Shown here: in pieces, positions 1-10,167 of the stretch
Position numbering within the stretch: position 1 is the first letter of the stretch
Layout of the letters: each line of letters starts with the position of its first letter
NCBI GenBank assembly: GCA_015259305.1
Contig: JABZGO010000039.1
Span: forward strand, 1-11,753
Reading direction: 5' to 3'
Length of the DNA: 11,753 nucleotides
Source of the DNA: Alloprevotella tannerae
Lineage (GTDB): Bacteria; Bacteroidota; Bacteroidia; Bacteroidales; Bacteroidaceae
Notes under the pieces: generated by a model
Databases searched by the model: none
What the model saw: only the letters and a program-made list of their open reading frames with translations
Told to the model about the DNA's origin: nothing
Translations under genes and position numbers: made by a program

Positions 1-158
1 GTATCAATGTACAAAGGACTATTGACACACAGCTTACTCTGTTCTAAATTCGTCGAATTCACGTTAAGACTACGCTAGGATTTATAAGGACTTCTTCCCT
101 TTTGCTTCAGGCTGCATTAGAAAACATTAAGGGTCAATCGATAGGGATCGTATATGAT
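1..158. other. Left-edge spacer downstream of rpoC, no supported gene
   Basis: No coding region can be supported here. On the plus strand, one frame open from the left edge runs 25 codons to a TAG at 76-78 and another runs to a TAA at 45-47. Neither gives a recognisable peptide. The minus strand is broken by stops in all frames, and the longest ATG-initiated peptide I see is about 11 codons. A perfect 6-bp inverted repeat (AATTCG-T-CGAATT) lies at 47-59. The stretch is either plain intergenic DNA or the promoter region or 3' end of a gene lying outside the window. Confidence 0.6.
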
Positions 159-228
159 ACAACAAAGGCGGCCGTCTTATTTCCGCTCCCCACAAAGGGT
201 TTGTGAAAATAAGGCGGCCGCGTTTATT
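159..228 (-). terminator. Probable intrinsic terminator at end of rpoC operon
   Basis: Read on the minus strand, it begins 17 bases past the rpoC stop codon. The arm GCGGCCG (215-221) pairs with CGGCCGC (168-174). After a C/A mismatch the stem continues for 9 more pairs, one of them G-U (205-213 with 176-184). A short outer A/T extension lies beyond a C/C mismatch. The apical loop can itself fold (CACAAA with TTTGTG). The strong stem runs into the T-rich TTTGTTGT (159-166), as expected of a rho-independent terminator. The other flank is also T-rich when read on the plus strand (222-231), so the element could stop transcription from both sides. The T tract is interrupted by G, which lowers certainty about its efficiency. 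Confidence 0.75.
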
Positions 229-244
229 TTTATGGAGTCAGCGC

Positions 245-3200
245 TCAGTCGTTATCAGCTGCCATGGCTGCAGCTCTCTCTGCCTGAACACGAGCATAAT
301 CTTCAGCATCAGCTACGACAAGGTTGGAGAATTCGCGAAGGCCCGTACCGGCCGGAATCAAGTGGCCGCAAATCACGTTTTCTTTCATGCCTTCCAAATA
401 GTCAATCTTTCCGCTGATCGCAGCCTCGTTCAAAACTTTCGTTGTCTCCTGGAAGGAAGCTGCCGACATAAAGCTCTTGGTCTGCAATGCCGCACGCGTT
501 ATACCTTGTAGGATCTGTGTAGACGTAGCCGGCACGGCATCGCGCACCTTCACCTGCTTAAGGTCGAGACGCTTGAGGCGTGAGTTTTCATCGCGGAGCT
601 TGCGCGCCGTAATGATCATACCCTTCTTCATTGTCTCACTATCGCCGGCATCTACAACGACCTTCTTGTTCCAAATGCGGTCGTTCTCCTCTGCGAAATC
701 GAGCTTATCGACAACCTGCATTTCCAAGAAGCGCGTATCACCCGGATCGTTGATCTGCACCTTGCGCATCATCTGACGAACAATTACTTCGAAGTGCTTA
801 TCATTGATCTTCACACCCTGCAGACGATAGACGTCTTGAATCTCATTAACGATATATTCTTGCACCGCCGTCGGACCCTTGATGGCCAAGATATCGGCCG
901 GCGTGATAGAACCATCACTAAGTGCTTCGCCTGCACGAACGTAGTCGTTTTCCTGAACCAAAATCTGCTTAGACAGCGGAACGAGGTAGGCTTTAATTTC
1001 ACCAAGTTTGGACGTAATAATGATCTCGCGATTACCACGCTTGATGGCGCCCATCTTCACCTCACCATCGATTTCAGAAACGACGGCCGGGTTGGACGGA
1101 TTGCGCGCCTCGAAGAGTTCGGTAACACGCGGCAGACCACCGGTAATATCACCGGCCTTACCTACGGCACGCGGAATCTTCACTAAGACAGCACCCGCCT
1201 TCAATTCATCGCCATCTTCTACGGCTAAGTGACCATTGATGGGGAAGTTATAAGAACGAATGATGTTGCCTTTCTCATCCAAGATATCGGCTGAAGGAAT
1301 GCGGTTGCGCTCCTTAGCTTCTATAATGATGCGCTCACGAAGACCGGTTGCTTCATCCTCTTCTACGCGATAAGTAATACCTTCTATCACATCATTGAAA
1401 TGGATTTTACCAGCCAACTCAGTGACAATAACGGCATTAAACGGATCCCACTTGGCGATCATAGTACCCTTCTCCACTTTCTCTTTATCACTTACGAACA
1501 GCTGTGCGCCATAAGGAATATTCTGCGAAGACAAAATGATACCGGTATTGATATCGATGAAATGCACTTCGGCTAAACGACCGACTACAACCTTGCCGGC
1601 TGCACCGTCGTCATTGATAATGTCGACTGTACGCATTTCTTCAAATTCTACGCGGCAGTCTTGCTTAGAAATGATGGAGGCGTTGGCTGCTGCATTGGAG
1701 GCAATACCACCGGCGTGGAAGGTACGGAGCGTCAACTGTGTACCCGGCTCACCAATAGACTGAGCTGCGATGACTCCGACAGCCTCGCCCTTCTGAACCA
1801 TACGAGAGGTAGCCAAGTTGCGACCATAACACTTCTGACAAACACCGTGCTTGCTCTCGCAAGTGAGAACGGAGCGGATTTCTACGCTCTCTATGGGTGA
1901 AGCCTCAATCTCAGCAGCAATCGGCTCAGTAATTTCTTCGCCGGCAGCCACGATGAGGCGACCTGTCATCGGATGAATAATGTCGTGAACAGATACGCGA
2001 CCCAAGATACGCTCACTCAGTGACGAGATCACTTCGTCGCCATCTTTGAGGGCTGAGCAAACGAGTCCACGCAAGGTACCACAATCTTCTTCGGTAATGA
2101 TAACATCGTGAGATACATCGACCAAACGACGCGTCAGATAACCAGCATCGGCTGTCTTCAAAGCGGTATCGGCCAAACCTTTACGCGCACCGTGAGTAGA
2201 GATAAAGTACTCCAACACGCTCATACCCTCCTTGAAGTTAGAGAGAATCGGGTTTTCAATAATCTGCGCACCTTCTGCACCAGCCTTCTGCGGCTTAGCC
2301 ATCAAACCACGCATACCGGCCAACTGGGCAATCTGATCAGCAGAACCACGGGCTCCGGAATCCAACATCATAAATACGGCGTTGAAACCTTGATCGGCTT
2401 CGGTCATCTGCTTCATCAAGGTGTGCTTCAGGTTGGTATTGGCGTGCGTCCAAGTATCAATAACCTGATTGTAACGCTCATTATCGGTAATGAAACCCAT
2501 ATTATAGTTGGCCATAATCTGGTCAATCTCTTCGTTACCCTTTGCTACGATGTCTTGCTTCTCCTGCGGGATAATGATATCATCCAAGTTGAAAGAAAGA
2601 CCACCTTCATAGGATTTTCGATAACCTAAGTTCTTGATACCATCCAAGAACTCACACGCGCGAGCCATACCTACGGTCTTGATCACGCGAGCAATAATGT
2701 CGCGCAAAGACTTCTTGGAGATAATACCATTGAAATAGCCCACTTCCTTCGGAATAATCTCATTGACAATGACGCGACCTACGGAAGTCTCAAGCATACG
2801 CTTAACCAACGTGCCATTCTCATCAAGATCATCTACAACGACCTTAATCGGAGCATGCACTTCTACGCGGCGCTCATTGTAAGCAATAATAGCTTCTTCC
2901 GGGCCATAGAAAGTTAGGCCTTCGCCCTTAGCGCCCTTGCGGAGCTTGGTAATATAATAGAGGCCCAACACCATATCCTGAGAAGGAACGGTAATCGGTG
3001 CGCCATTTGCCGGATTGAGAATATTGTGGCTCTGAAGCATCAAGATCTGAGCTTCGATAATTGCTTCATTGCTCAACGGGAGGTGAACAGCCATCTGGTC
3101 ACCATCGAAGTCGGCATTAAATGCAGTACAAGCCAATGGGTGCAACTGGATTGCCTTGCCTTCGATCAACTTCGGCTGGAAGGCCTGGATACCGAGACGG

Positions 3201-4522
3201 TGCAAGGTCGGTGCACGGTTAAGCAGAACGGGATGGCCTTTCATGACAAATTCGAGAATGTCCCAAATAATGGCATCGCGACGATCCACGATCTTCTTTG
3301 CGCTCTTTACGGTTTTGACAATGCCGCGCTCAATCAAACGACGGATAATAAATGGTTTGTAGAGTTCGGCTGCCATTAACTTCGGCAGACCACACTCGCC
3401 CATCTTCAACTCCGGACCAACGACGATAACTGAACGTGCTGAATAGTCAACACGCTTACCGAGCAGGTTCTGGCGGAAACGTCCTTGCTTACCCTTTAAG
3501 GCATCAGACAAAGACTTTAACGGACGATTGCTATCACTCTTTACAGCTGAAGACTTGCGAGAATTATCAAAGAGGCTGTCTACAGCTTCCTGCAACATAC
3601 GCTTCTCGTTGCGCAGAATCACTTCGGGAGCCTTAATTTCCAATAAGCGCTTCAAGCGATTGTTGCGGATCAGGACGCGACGATAAAGGTCGTTCAAGTC
3701 GGAAGTGGCAAAGCGACCACCATCCAGGGGTACAAGCGGACGAAGATCAGGCGGAATAACGGGCAAGATCTTCATAATCATCCACTCGGGCTTGTTGCGC
3801 TCCTTGCTTGCACGGAAGGATTCTACAACTTGAAGGCGTTTCAGGGCCTCGTTCTTACGTTGTGCGGAACGATCTGAGTTAGCACGATCACGAAGATCAT
3901 AACTCAACTGATCAAGGTCAATGCGCTGGAGCATATCTAAAACAGCTTCTGCACCCATCTTCGCAATGAATTTATTGGGGTCAGAATCGTCAAGATATTG
4001 ATTCTCTTTAGGCAATTTACGCAACAACTCAAGATACTCATCTTCGGTGAGGAGTTGGTTTACCTCAACTTCTTCACCCAAAACGCCGGGTTGGATAACA
4101 ACATAGCGCTCATAATATATAATGGTATCGAGCTTCTTGGTCGGGAGTCCTAAAAGATACCCGATCTTGTTGGGTAAAGAGCGGAAGTACCAAATGTGTA
4201 CAACGGGAACGACCAAAGCAATATGGCCGGCACGCTCGCGTCTCACCTTTTTCTCTGTAACTTCTACACCGCAACGATCACAAACAATACCTTTATAGCG
4301 AATGCGCTTGTATTTGCCGCAATGACATTCGTAGTCTTTTGTCGGTCCAAAAATACGCTCGCAGAAGAGTCCGTCACGCTCAGGTTTGTAGGTGCGGTAG
4401 TTAATCGTCTCAGGCTTGAGCACTTCACCATATGAATTGGCTAAAATCTCCTCAGGAGAAGCTAGGCCAATCGTGATTTTCGTAAAGTTGCTCTTTATCT
4501 TATTGTCTCTTTTAAAAGCCAT
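245..4522 (-). CDS. rpoC: DNA-directed RNA polymerase subunit beta'
   Basis: This is the largest subunit of core RNA polymerase; it carries the catalytic magnesium and forms the clamp and much of the DNA channel. The 1425-residue protein is full length for Bacteroidales. Visible landmarks are the N-terminal zinc ribbon (C66, C68, C81, C84); the rudder/lid region around 300-350; the active-site motif NADFDGDQM at 469-477, with metal-binding D471, D473 and D475; and the bridge helix near 772-806. The second zinc site is C814, C888, C895 and C898. The trigger loop starts near 920, with H936 in [10 protein letters not shown] sandwich-hybrid-motif insertion follows the first half of the trigger loop, as in E. 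coli, and [13 protein letters not shown] marks the region after it. The start ([13 protein letters not shown]) matches the family and lies 21 bases after rpoB; the upstream bases are A-rich with no Shine-Dalgarno. The protein ends in an Ala-rich, acidic tail and a TGA stop. No frameshift or missing catalytic residue is seen. Confidence 0.99.
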   Translation of the reverse strand: MAFKRDNKIKSNFTKITIGLASPEEILANSYGEVLKPETINYRTYKPERDGLFCERIFGPTKDYECHCGKYKRIRYKGIVCDRCGVEVTEKKVRRERAGHIALVVPVVHIWYFRSLPNKIGYLLGLPTKKLDTIIYYERYVVIQPGVLGEEVEVNQLLTEDEYLELLRKLPKENQYLDDSDPNKFIAKMGAEAVLDMLQRIDLDQLSYDLRDRANSDRSAQRKNEALKRLQVVESFRASKERNKPEWMIMKILPVIPPDLRPLVPLDGGRFATSDLNDLYRRVLIRNNRLKRLLEIKAPEVILRNEKRMLQEAVDSLFDNSRKSSAVKSDSNRPLKSLSDALKGKQGRFRQNLLGKRVDYSARSVIVVGPELKMGECGLPKLMAAELYKPFIIRRLIERGIVKTVKSAKKIVDRRDAIIWDILEFVMKGHPVLLNRAPTLHRLGIQAFQPKLIEGKAIQLHPLACTAFNADFDGDQMAVHLPLSNEAIIEAQILMLQSHNILNPANGAPITVPSQDMVLGLYYITKLRKGAKGEGLTFYGPEEAIIAYNERRVEVHAPIKVVVDDLDENGTLVKRMLETSVGRVIVNEIIPKEVGYFNGIISKKSLRDIIARVIKTVGMARACEFLDGIKNLGYRKSYEGGLSFNLDDIIIPQEKQDIVAKGNEEIDQIMANYNMGFITDNERYNQVIDTWTHANTNLKHTLMKQMTEADQGFNAVFMMLDSGARGSADQIAQLAGMRGLMAKPQKAGAEGAQIIENPILSNFKEGMSVLEYFISTHGARKGLADTALKTADAGYLTRRLVDVSHDVIITEEDCGTLRGLVCSALKDGDEVISSLSERILGRVSVHDIIHPMTGRLIVAAGEEITEPIAAEIEASPIESVEIRSVLTCESKHGVCQKCYGRNLATSRMVQKGEAVGVIAAQSIGEPGTQLTLRTFHAGGIASNAAANASIISKQDCRVEFEEMRTVDIINDDGAAGKVVVGRLAEVHFIDINTGIILSSQNIPYGAQLFVSDKEKVEKGTMIAKWDPFNAVIVTELAGKIHFNDVIEGITYRVEEDEATGLRERIIIEAKERNRIPSADILDEKGNIIRSYNFPINGHLAVEDGDELKAGAVLVKIPRAVGKAGDITGGLPRVTELFEARNPSNPAVVSEIDGEVKMGAIKRGNREIIITSKLGEIKAYLVPLSKQILVQENDYVRAGEALSDGSITPADILAIKGPTAVQEYIVNEIQDVYRLQGVKINDKHFEVIVRQMMRKVQINDPGDTRFLEMQVVDKLDFAEENDRIWNKKVVVDAGDSETMKKGMIITARKLRDENSRLKRLDLKQVKVRDAVPATSTQILQGITRAALQTKSFMSAASFQETTKVLNEAAISGKIDYLEGMKENVICGHLIPAGTGLREFSNLVVADAEDYARVQAERAAAMAADND

Positions 4523-4543
4523 TTTTTCTTTAGAATTTAGTCG

Positions 4544-7500
4544 TTAATCCAGCGTAATACTCAAACCTAATCCGCGCAACTCATGCAGCAAGACGTTAAG
4601 CGACTCGGGAATACCCGGAGTAGGCATCGTCTCGCCCTTAACAACAGCTTCATAAGCTTTTGCGCGGCCGGTAACATCATCTGACTTAATAGTCAAAATC
4701 TCTTGTAAGACGTGAGATGCGCCGAAGGCTTCAATAGCCCAAACCTCCATCTCACCAAAACGCTGACCACCAAACTGAGCCTTACCTCCAAGAGGTTGCT
4801 GTGTAATCAGAGAGTATGGACCAATACTACGTGCGTGCATCTTATCTTCAACCATATGGCCGAGTTTGAGCATATAGGTAACACCAACGGTAGCCTTTTG
4901 GTCAAAGGGTTCACCAGTTCCACCATCATACAGCTGCTCTGCGCAATAGCGAGGCAAACCAGCCTTATCAGTCCATTCGCAAAGTTCATCCAACTTTGCA
5001 CCATCAAAGATCGGGGTTGCAAACTTCACACCTAAGCGCTTACCGGCTGCACCAAGAATAGCCTCAAAGATCTGGCCTAAATTCATACGAGAAGGCACAC
5101 CCAGCGGGTTCAAGACAATATCAACTGGGCGACCATCTGCCAAGAACGGCATATCTTCCTGACGGACAATCTTTGAGACAATACCCTTATTACCGTGGCG
5201 GCCGGCCATCTTATCTCCGACGCCGATCTTGCGCTTCTTAGCAATATATACTTTGGCTTGCTGAATAATACCTGAAGGAAGTTCGTCGCCAATCGTAATG
5301 GCAAACTTACGACGCTTCAACACCGCATCCATCTTATTATACTTCTTCAAGTAGTTAAGAACCAAACTACGGATTAAGAGGTTGGTATGCTCATCGTTTG
5401 TCCAATCATTCAACTGCAAAGACGTATAGCTCAACGAATCAAGTAAAGACTTCGAGAACTTAGTGCCCTTAGCAATAATCTCCGTGCCGATGGTATCTTT
5501 AACACCTAAAGACGTTTTACCTTTGGTCAACACCAGCAACTTATCGATCATAGTTGACTTCAACGCTGATGTTTCCTTATCAAATTGCTCATCAAGCTCT
5601 AATAAGGTTGACTTATCCGCAGCCTTAGAAGAGCGACTCTTCTGCGCCTTTGAATACAAACGACGATCAATAACCACACCGGACAAAGAGGGATTGGCTT
5701 TAAGAGATGCATCTTTCACATCACCGGCCTTATCGCCGAAGATAGCACGCAACAATTTCTCTTCAGGCGTAGGATCGCTTTCACCTTTAGGGGTAATCTT
5801 ACCAATCAAAATATCACCGGGTACTACTCGAGCACCAATTCGGATAATACCATTCTCATCCAAATCCTTCGTAGCTTCTTCGCTGACGTTGGGGATATCA
5901 TTGGTCAACTCTTCGACGCCACGCTTTGTTTCACGAACATCTAAGGAGAACTCATCTACGTGTACGGACGTCAAAATATCATCGCGAACCATGCGCTCGT
6001 TAAGCACGATAGCATCCTCATAGTTGTAACCCTTCCAAGGCATATAAGCTACGAGAAGGTTGCGTCCAAGTGCCAATTCTCCACTCTCAGTTGCATAGCC
6101 TTCTGTAAGAATGTCTCCTTTTTGAACGCGCTGTCCCTTTTCGCAAATCGGTCTTAAATCGAAGACCATATTCTGGTTCGTACGACGGAATTTGGGGATG
6201 CGGTATTCTTTCAAAGCAGGCTCGAAGCTAACAAACTCTTCATCTTCTGTACGGTCATATAGCACGCGAATAGTCGTTGCATCTACAAAATCAACAACAC
6301 CATCTCCTTCAGCACTAATCATTGTGCGAGAGTCGATACAGACTTGTCTTTCGATACCTGTACCTACAATCGGAGCTTCGGAACGAATCAATGGTACAGC
6401 CTGACGCATCATGTTAGATCCCATCAATGCACGGTGAGCATCATCGTGCTCCAAGAAAGGAATCAAACCGGCGGCAATAGATGCGATCTGCTGAGGAGCC
6501 ACATCCATCAACTCTACTTGTTCGGGTGAAACTACAGGATAATCGGCATCTTGGCGGCACTTTACCTTAGAAAGAATAAACGTACCATCTGAATTCAAGG
6601 GCGCATTACCTTGTCCGATAATCTTATCTTCCTCCTCTTCAGCACTCAAATAAACTACATCCTTATTATCTAAATCGACTTTGGAATTTTCGACTTTACG
6701 ATAAGGTGTCTCAATAAAACCAAGGCTATCAATCTTTGCATATACACACAAAGAAGAGATCAAACCAATATTCGGACCTTCAGGAGATTCGATAGGACAA
6801 AGACGACCATAGTGAGTATAGTGCACGTCACGAACCTCAAAGCCTGCACGCTCACGCGACAAACCTCCAGGACCTAAGGCTGAAAGACGACGCTTATGCG
6901 TAACCTCTGACAGCGGGTTGGTTTGGTCCATAAATTGAGATAAGGCATTTGTCCCAAAGAAAGAGTTGATAACGGAAGAAATAGTCTTTGCGTTAATCAA
7001 GTCTGTGGGCGTAAACACCTCATTGTCTCGCACGTTCATGCGCTCACGAATAGTACGAGTCATACGAGCAAGACCTACTGAGAACTGATTAGCTAATTGC
7101 TCACCAACAGTTCTTACTCTTCGATTGCTCAAGTGGTCAATATCATCAACTGAAGCCTTAGAGTTGATAAGTTCAACAAGATACTTGATAATTTCTATGA
7201 TATCTTCTCTCGTCAACACGCGGGTATCTCCATCTGTTGATAAGCCCAACTTGCGGTTCATCCGATAACGACCAACTTCACCTAAGTCATAACGTTTTTC
7301 GGAAAAGAAGAGGTTGTTAATTACCTCGCGTGCACTTGCATCATCAGCAGGATCCGCATTACGCAATAAGCGATATATATAATTGACGGCTTCCTTTTCA
7401 GAATTGCAAGGGTCTTTCTGGAACGTATTAAAAATGATTGAATAGTCAATGCCCGTAGAAGAATCTAGGTGCACTTCAATCGTCTTGGAACCACTATTAA

Positions 7501-8353
7501 GAATTTCCTCTACATTATCAGGAGTTATCTCAGTTTCGCGCTCAAGAATGACTTCAGTACGCTCAATGGAAACAACTTCACCCGTCTCTTCGTCAACAAA
7601 GTCTTCTACCCATGTTTTTAAAACACGCGCAGCTAATTTGCGGCCGATATATTTCTTCAAGTTGGCTTTAGACACCTTAACCTCTTCAGAAAGGCCAAAG
7701 ATTTGGAGAATATCCTTATCTTTCTCAAAGCCAATAGCACGCAACAACGTTGTGACCGGAAGTTTTTTCTTTCGATCAATGTAGGCGTACATTACGTTAT
7801 TGATGTCTGTTGCAAACTCTATCCAAGAACCCTTAAAAGGAATAATTCGCGCACTATATAATTGCGTACCATTCGCGTGGATACTGGAACCAAAGAATAC
7901 ACCCGGAGAACGGTGCAACTGCGAAACTACAACACGCTCAGCTCCATTAATAACGAATGTGCCATTCTCAGTCATGTAAGGGATGGGACCCAAAAAAACA
8001 TCTTGTACAACAGTGTCAAAATCTTCGTGATCCGGATCCGTACAATAGAGTTTTAATTTCGCCTTGAGAGGGACACTATAGGTCAAGCCTCTCTCCAAAC
8101 ACTCTTCAACTGAGTAGCGGGGAGCATCAATATAGTAGTCAAGGAACTCCAGGACGAAGTTATTTCTCGTGTCTGCAATAGGAAAATTCTCAGCAAACAC
8201 TTTATACAATCCGTCATTCTTTCGCTGCTCAGCGGGTGTATCCAACTGAAGGAAGTCTCTAAATGATTTCAATTGAACATCAAGGAAATCCGGATAGGGC
8301 ATCGGATTATGAACAGATGCAAAATTAACTCGGTTATTAATTACTTGGGACAT
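4544..8353 (-). CDS. rpoB: DNA-directed RNA polymerase subunit beta
   Basis: This is the second large catalytic subunit of RNA polymerase and pairs with beta' across the active site. It is 1269 residues long, as expected for Bacteroidales. Visible regions are the N-terminal protrusion and lobe (about 1-430) and the fork loop and rifampicin pocket (about 465-530). A lineage insertion lies near 900-990, in the position of E. coli SI2. The active-site block [12 protein letters not shown] is at 1047-1058. The C-terminal clamp-binding block [18 protein letters not shown] (about 1186-1203) and the ending [10 protein letters not shown] are also present. In the rifampicin pocket, numbering is E. coli minus 40: D476, H486, R489 and S491 match the drug-sensitive residues D516, H526, R529 and S531. 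The ATG at 8351-8353 gives the family-like N-terminus [14 protein letters not shown]. It follows a leader with an attenuator and a second hairpin, and there is no Shine-Dalgarno. Confidence 0.99.
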   Translation of the reverse strand: MSQVINNRVNFASVHNPMPYPDFLDVQLKSFRDFLQLDTPAEQRKNDGLYKVFAENFPIADTRNNFVLEFLDYYIDAPRYSVEECLERGLTYSVPLKAKLKLYCTDPDHEDFDTVVQDVFLGPIPYMTENGTFVINGAERVVVSQLHRSPGVFFGSSIHANGTQLYSARIIPFKGSWIEFATDINNVMYAYIDRKKKLPVTTLLRAIGFEKDKDILQIFGLSEEVKVSKANLKKYIGRKLAARVLKTWVEDFVDEETGEVVSIERTEVILERETEITPDNVEEILNSGSKTIEVHLDSSTGIDYSIIFNTFQKDPCNSEKEAVNYIYRLLRNADPADDASAREVINNLFFSEKRYDLGEVGRYRMNRKLGLSTDGDTRVLTREDIIEIIKYLVELINSKASVDDIDHLSNRRVRTVGEQLANQFSVGLARMTRTIRERMNVRDNEVFTPTDLINAKTISSVINSFFGTNALSQFMDQTNPLSEVTHKRRLSALGPGGLSRERAGFEVRDVHYTHYGRLCPIESPEGPNIGLISSLCVYAKIDSLGFIETPYRKVENSKVDLDNKDVVYLSAEEEEDKIIGQGNAPLNSDGTFILSKVKCRQDADYPVVSPEQVELMDVAPQQIASIAAGLIPFLEHDDAHRALMGSNMMRQAVPLIRSEAPIVGTGIERQVCIDSRTMISAEGDGVVDFVDATTIRVLYDRTEDEEFVSFEPALKEYRIPKFRRTNQNMVFDLRPICEKGQRVQKGDILTEGYATESGELALGRNLLVAYMPWKGYNYEDAIVLNERMVRDDILTSVHVDEFSLDVRETKRGVEELTNDIPNVSEEATKDLDENGIIRIGARVVPGDILIGKITPKGESDPTPEEKLLRAIFGDKAGDVKDASLKANPSLSGVVIDRRLYSKAQKSRSSKAADKSTLLELDEQFDKETSALKSTMIDKLLVLTKGKTSLGVKDTIGTEIIAKGTKFSKSLLDSLSYTSLQLNDWTNDEHTNLLIRSLVLNYLKKYNKMDAVLKRRKFAITIGDELPSGIIQQAKVYIAKKRKIGVGDKMAGRHGNKGIVSKIVRQEDMPFLADGRPVDIVLNPLGVPSRMNLGQIFEAILGAAGKRLGVKFATPIFDGAKLDELCEWTDKAGLPRYCAEQLYDGGTGEPFDQKATVGVTYMLKLGHMVEDKMHARSIGPYSLITQQPLGGKAQFGGQRFGEMEVWAIEAFGASHVLQEILTIKSDDVTGRAKAYEAVVKGETMPTPGIPESLNVLLHELRGLGLSITLD

Positions 8354-8369
8354 TCGATATGTATTATTG

Positions 8370-8400
8370 AAGGCTGCAACAAAGCTTCGGGAGCAACCCT
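8370..8400 (-). promoter_or_regulatory. Stem-loop in the rpoB leader
   Basis: On the minus strand, AGGGTTGC (8393-8400) can pair with GCAGCCTT (8370-8377). This makes 8 pairs, two of them G-U, around a 15-base loop. It sits between the rplL-rpoB terminator and the rpoB start, ending 16 bases before the ATG. The stem is moderate and could arise by chance. If real, it could be an RNase processing site or could shape rpoB translation; the E. coli rplL-rpoB spacer carries an RNase III site. The function is inferred from position only. Confidence 0.35.
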
Positions 8401-8425
8401 GAGTAATCGGAATATTTATAGATGC

Positions 8426-8463
8426 AAAAAGGTTAAGAACCCCCTACCAGAGGATTCTTAACC
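8426..8463 (-). terminator. Intrinsic terminator / attenuator between rplL and rpoB
   Basis: On the minus strand, GGTTAAGAATCCTC pairs with GGGGGTTCTTAACC across the 5-base loop TGGTA. This gives a continuous 14-bp stem (12 Watson-Crick and 2 G-U pairs, 8431-8463), followed immediately by TTTTT (8426-8430). It starts 27 bases after the rplL stop codon and lies 72 bases before rpoB. It has the full form of a rho-independent terminator. rpoB follows on the same strand and no convincing separate promoter is visible, so it probably acts as a partial terminator that lets some polymerases through. E. coli has an attenuator at the same point in its rplKAJL-rpoBC operon. The degree of readthrough cannot be told from sequence. 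Confidence 0.9.
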
Positions 8464-8490
8464 ATAACTCTTAATAGAGCTGTAGAGGAT

Positions 8491-8865
8491 TTATGCGATC
8501 TCTACTTCAGCACCAGCTTCTTCAAGAACCTTCTTGAGAGATTCTGCTTCTTCTTTTGCAACGCCTTCCTTCAACTTGCTAGGAACGCCATCTACAAGGT
8601 CTTTAGCTTCCTTCAAGCCAAGGCCGCAGTTTTCTTTAACCGCCTTAACTACTTGAAGCTTTGCAGAACCTGCAGCCTTAAGAATAACGTCGAATGCCGT
8701 CTTCTCTTCAGCTGCTGCTGCACCTGCAGCGGGACCAGCAGCAACAGCAACAGCTGCAGCAGCGGGTTCTATACCATACTCGTCCTTGAGGACAGTTGCC
8801 AACTCATTAACTTCTTTTACTGTCAAATTTACCAATTCTTCAGCAATAGCTTTAATATCTGCCAT
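8491..8865 (-). CDS. rplL: Large ribosomal subunit protein bL12 (L7/L12)
   Basis: This is the multi-copy stalk protein of the 50S subunit. It binds L10 as dimers and recruits and activates the translational GTPases EF-Tu, EF-G and IF2. The 124-residue length is normal. The N-terminal dimerisation helices span about 1-30. An Ala/Gly/Pro/Val-rich flexible hinge spans about 34-52. The globular C-terminal domain runs from about 54, with the factor-binding segment [15 protein letters not shown] at 81-95. The hinge is encoded by near-repetitive GCA/GCT codons. The ATG start is preceded by an AT-rich sequence without a Shine-Dalgarno, 55 bases after rplJ. The high copy number of L12 relative to other r-proteins fits a strong terminator just downstream of this gene. 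Confidence 0.98.
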   Translation of the reverse strand: MADIKAIAEELVNLTVKEVNELATVLKDEYGIEPAAAAVAVAAGPAAGAAAAEEKTAFDVILKAAGSAKLQVVKAVKENCGLGLKEAKDLVDGVPSKLKEGVAKEEAESLKKVLEEAGAEVEIA

Positions 8866-8920
8866 TTCAAATATAATTTTATTGTTTCTACTTTGTAAGG
8901 GGTGGAGAGATTATCTATAC

Positions 8921-9439
8921 TTATTCAGAACGCTCTCCTAAGGTCTTGAGTACACCGTGAATTGTTTGGCCAGCGGATTGGAGTGAACCAATAACATTCT
9001 TCGCAGGAGATTGCAATAGAGAAACCACCTCGGCGATGAGTTCTGCTTTGCTCTTAATTGCGCACAGCGTTTCAAGATTTTCAGCACCTATATAGAATTC
9101 TTCTTCTACGTAAGCGGCCTTGAGTGAGGGAATGCCCTCTTTACCAACCTCCTTGATCAATTTGGCCGGAACATTTGCAGTATTACATAAGAATAATGCA
9201 GTTGTTCCTTTCAGCGTATCGTAAAGAGGTGCATAATCTTTCTCTGCAGCTTCAAAAGCCTTGTGGAGCAAAGTGTTCTTCACAACGACCATTTTGATCT
9301 GCGATCCGAAACACTTTCTACGCAAGCTGCTTGTAGCTTCAGCATTGAGGCCAGTTACATCTACTAAATAGAGATGTGTATATTCCTTGATGTATTCACC
9401 GAGTTGCTCGATGATTCTGCTTTTATCTTCCTTTCTCAT
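8921..9439 (-). CDS. rplJ: Large ribosomal subunit protein uL10
   Basis: This is the stalk base protein. It binds 23S rRNA next to L11 and anchors the L12 dimers. It has 172 residues, normal for the family. The N-terminal rRNA-binding domain carries the conserved stretch LRRKCFGSQIKMVVVKNTLL (39-58) and covers about residues 1-125. The C-terminal helix (about 132-170) is the L12 dock. It begins only 11 bases after rplA, so any L10 autoregulatory leader like that of E. coli would have to lie inside the rplA coding sequence; none was recognised. The initiation region is A-rich with no Shine-Dalgarno. Confidence 0.98.
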   Translation of the reverse strand: MRKEDKSRIIEQLGEYIKEYTHLYLVDVTGLNAEATSSLRRKCFGSQIKMVVVKNTLLHKAFEAAEKDYAPLYDTLKGTTALFLCNTANVPAKLIKEVGKEGIPSLKAAYVEEEFYIGAENLETLCAIKSKAELIAEVVSLLQSPAKNVIGSLQSAGQTIHGVLKTLGERSE

Positions 9440-9450
9440 ATCTTTTACTA

Positions 9451-10149
9451 TTAAGCCTCCTCTATTGATTTAGGATCAATCTTGATCCCCTGACTCATAG
9501 TAGAGGAAAGATAAATGCTCTTAACATAAGTACCTTTAGAAGAAGAAGGTTTGAGCTTAATGATCGTTGAAATAAACTCTTTAGCATTGCCAAAGATTTG
9601 ATCAGGTGTGAATGATACTTTGCCGATTGAAGCGTGTACAATACCCGTCTTGTCAACCTTAAAGTCAATCTTACCTTGCTTCACTTCTTTGATGGCCTTC
9701 TCAACGTCCATCGTCACAGTACCGCTCTTAGGGTTCGGCATCAAACCGCGAGGACCAAGCACGCGACCGAGGGCGCCAATTTTACCCATGATAGCCGGCA
9801 TCGTAATAATAACGTCGATATCAGTCCAACCACCTTTAATTTTCTCAATGTATTCATCGAGACCTACATAGTCAGCGCCTGCAGCCTTAGCAGCCTCTTC
9901 TTTGTCAGGAGTGCAGAGGCAAAGAACGCGAACGGTCTTACCGGTTCCGTTAGGGAGGGAAACGACACCACGAACCATTTGATTAGCCTTACGAGGGTCA
10001 ACTCCAAGACGCACATCGATGTCGACAGAAGCATCAAACTTCGTCGTCGTGATTTCTTTCACCAGAGAACTTGCTTCCTTTAGTGTATAAGCTTTCCCCG
10101 CTTCAACTTTACCAGCTACAATTTTCTGATTTTTTGTCAGTTTGCTCAT
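9451..10149 (-). CDS. rplA: Large ribosomal subunit protein uL1
   Basis: This protein binds 23S rRNA helices 76-78 and forms the mobile L1 stalk, which guides deacylated tRNA out of the E site. In many bacteria it also represses its own operon by binding mRNA. It has 232 residues, full length. The two-domain fold is evident: domain I is built from the N- and C-terminal parts, and domain II spans about 70-158. The L1 signature [18 protein letters not shown] lies at 127-144. It starts 18 bases after rplK with [16 protein letters not shown]. No L1-binding mRNA motif could be recognised in the nearby spacers. Confidence 0.98.
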   Translation of the reverse strand: MSKLTKNQKIVAGKVEAGKAYTLKEASSLVKEITTTKFDASVDIDVRLGVDPRKANQMVRGVVSLPNGTGKTVRVLCLCTPDKEEAAKAAGADYVGLDEYIEKIKGGWTDIDVIITMPAIMGKIGALGRVLGPRGLMPNPKSGTVTMDVEKAIKEVKQGKIDFKVDKTGIVHASIGKVSFTPDQIFGNAKEFISTIIKLKPSSSKGTYVKSIYLSSTMSQGIKIDPKSIEEA

Positions 10150-10167
10150 TGTTGTTTAAAATTGAAG

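Noticed and set aside
130..170. TTTG, 19 bases, then TATCGATTG on the minus strand as a promoter for a gene to the left
   Set aside because: The -7 part matches poorly, the TTTG belongs to the terminator T tract, and no downstream gene is visible.
154..511. Two plus-strand open frames across the rpoC terminator and rpoC 3' end
   Set aside because: They overlap the terminator hairpin and conserved rpoC codons, the peptides are not recognisable, and no promoter is seen.
2108..2629. 173-codon open frame on the plus strand within rpoC
   Set aside because: It is antisense to an essential, conserved gene, with no domain or initiation signal. It arises from rpoC codon bias.
5463..6023. 186-codon open frame on the plus strand within rpoB
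   Set aside because: It is fully antisense to conserved rpoB codons, has no recognisable domain, and is Ser/Thr-rich with the composition expected of a shadow frame.
8866..8885. TATATTTG just before rplL, matching the Bacteroidota -7 element TAnnTTTG
   Set aside because: There is no TTTG-like -33 element at the right distance, and the start site would fall on the ATG itself. It is likely chance in an AT-rich spacer.
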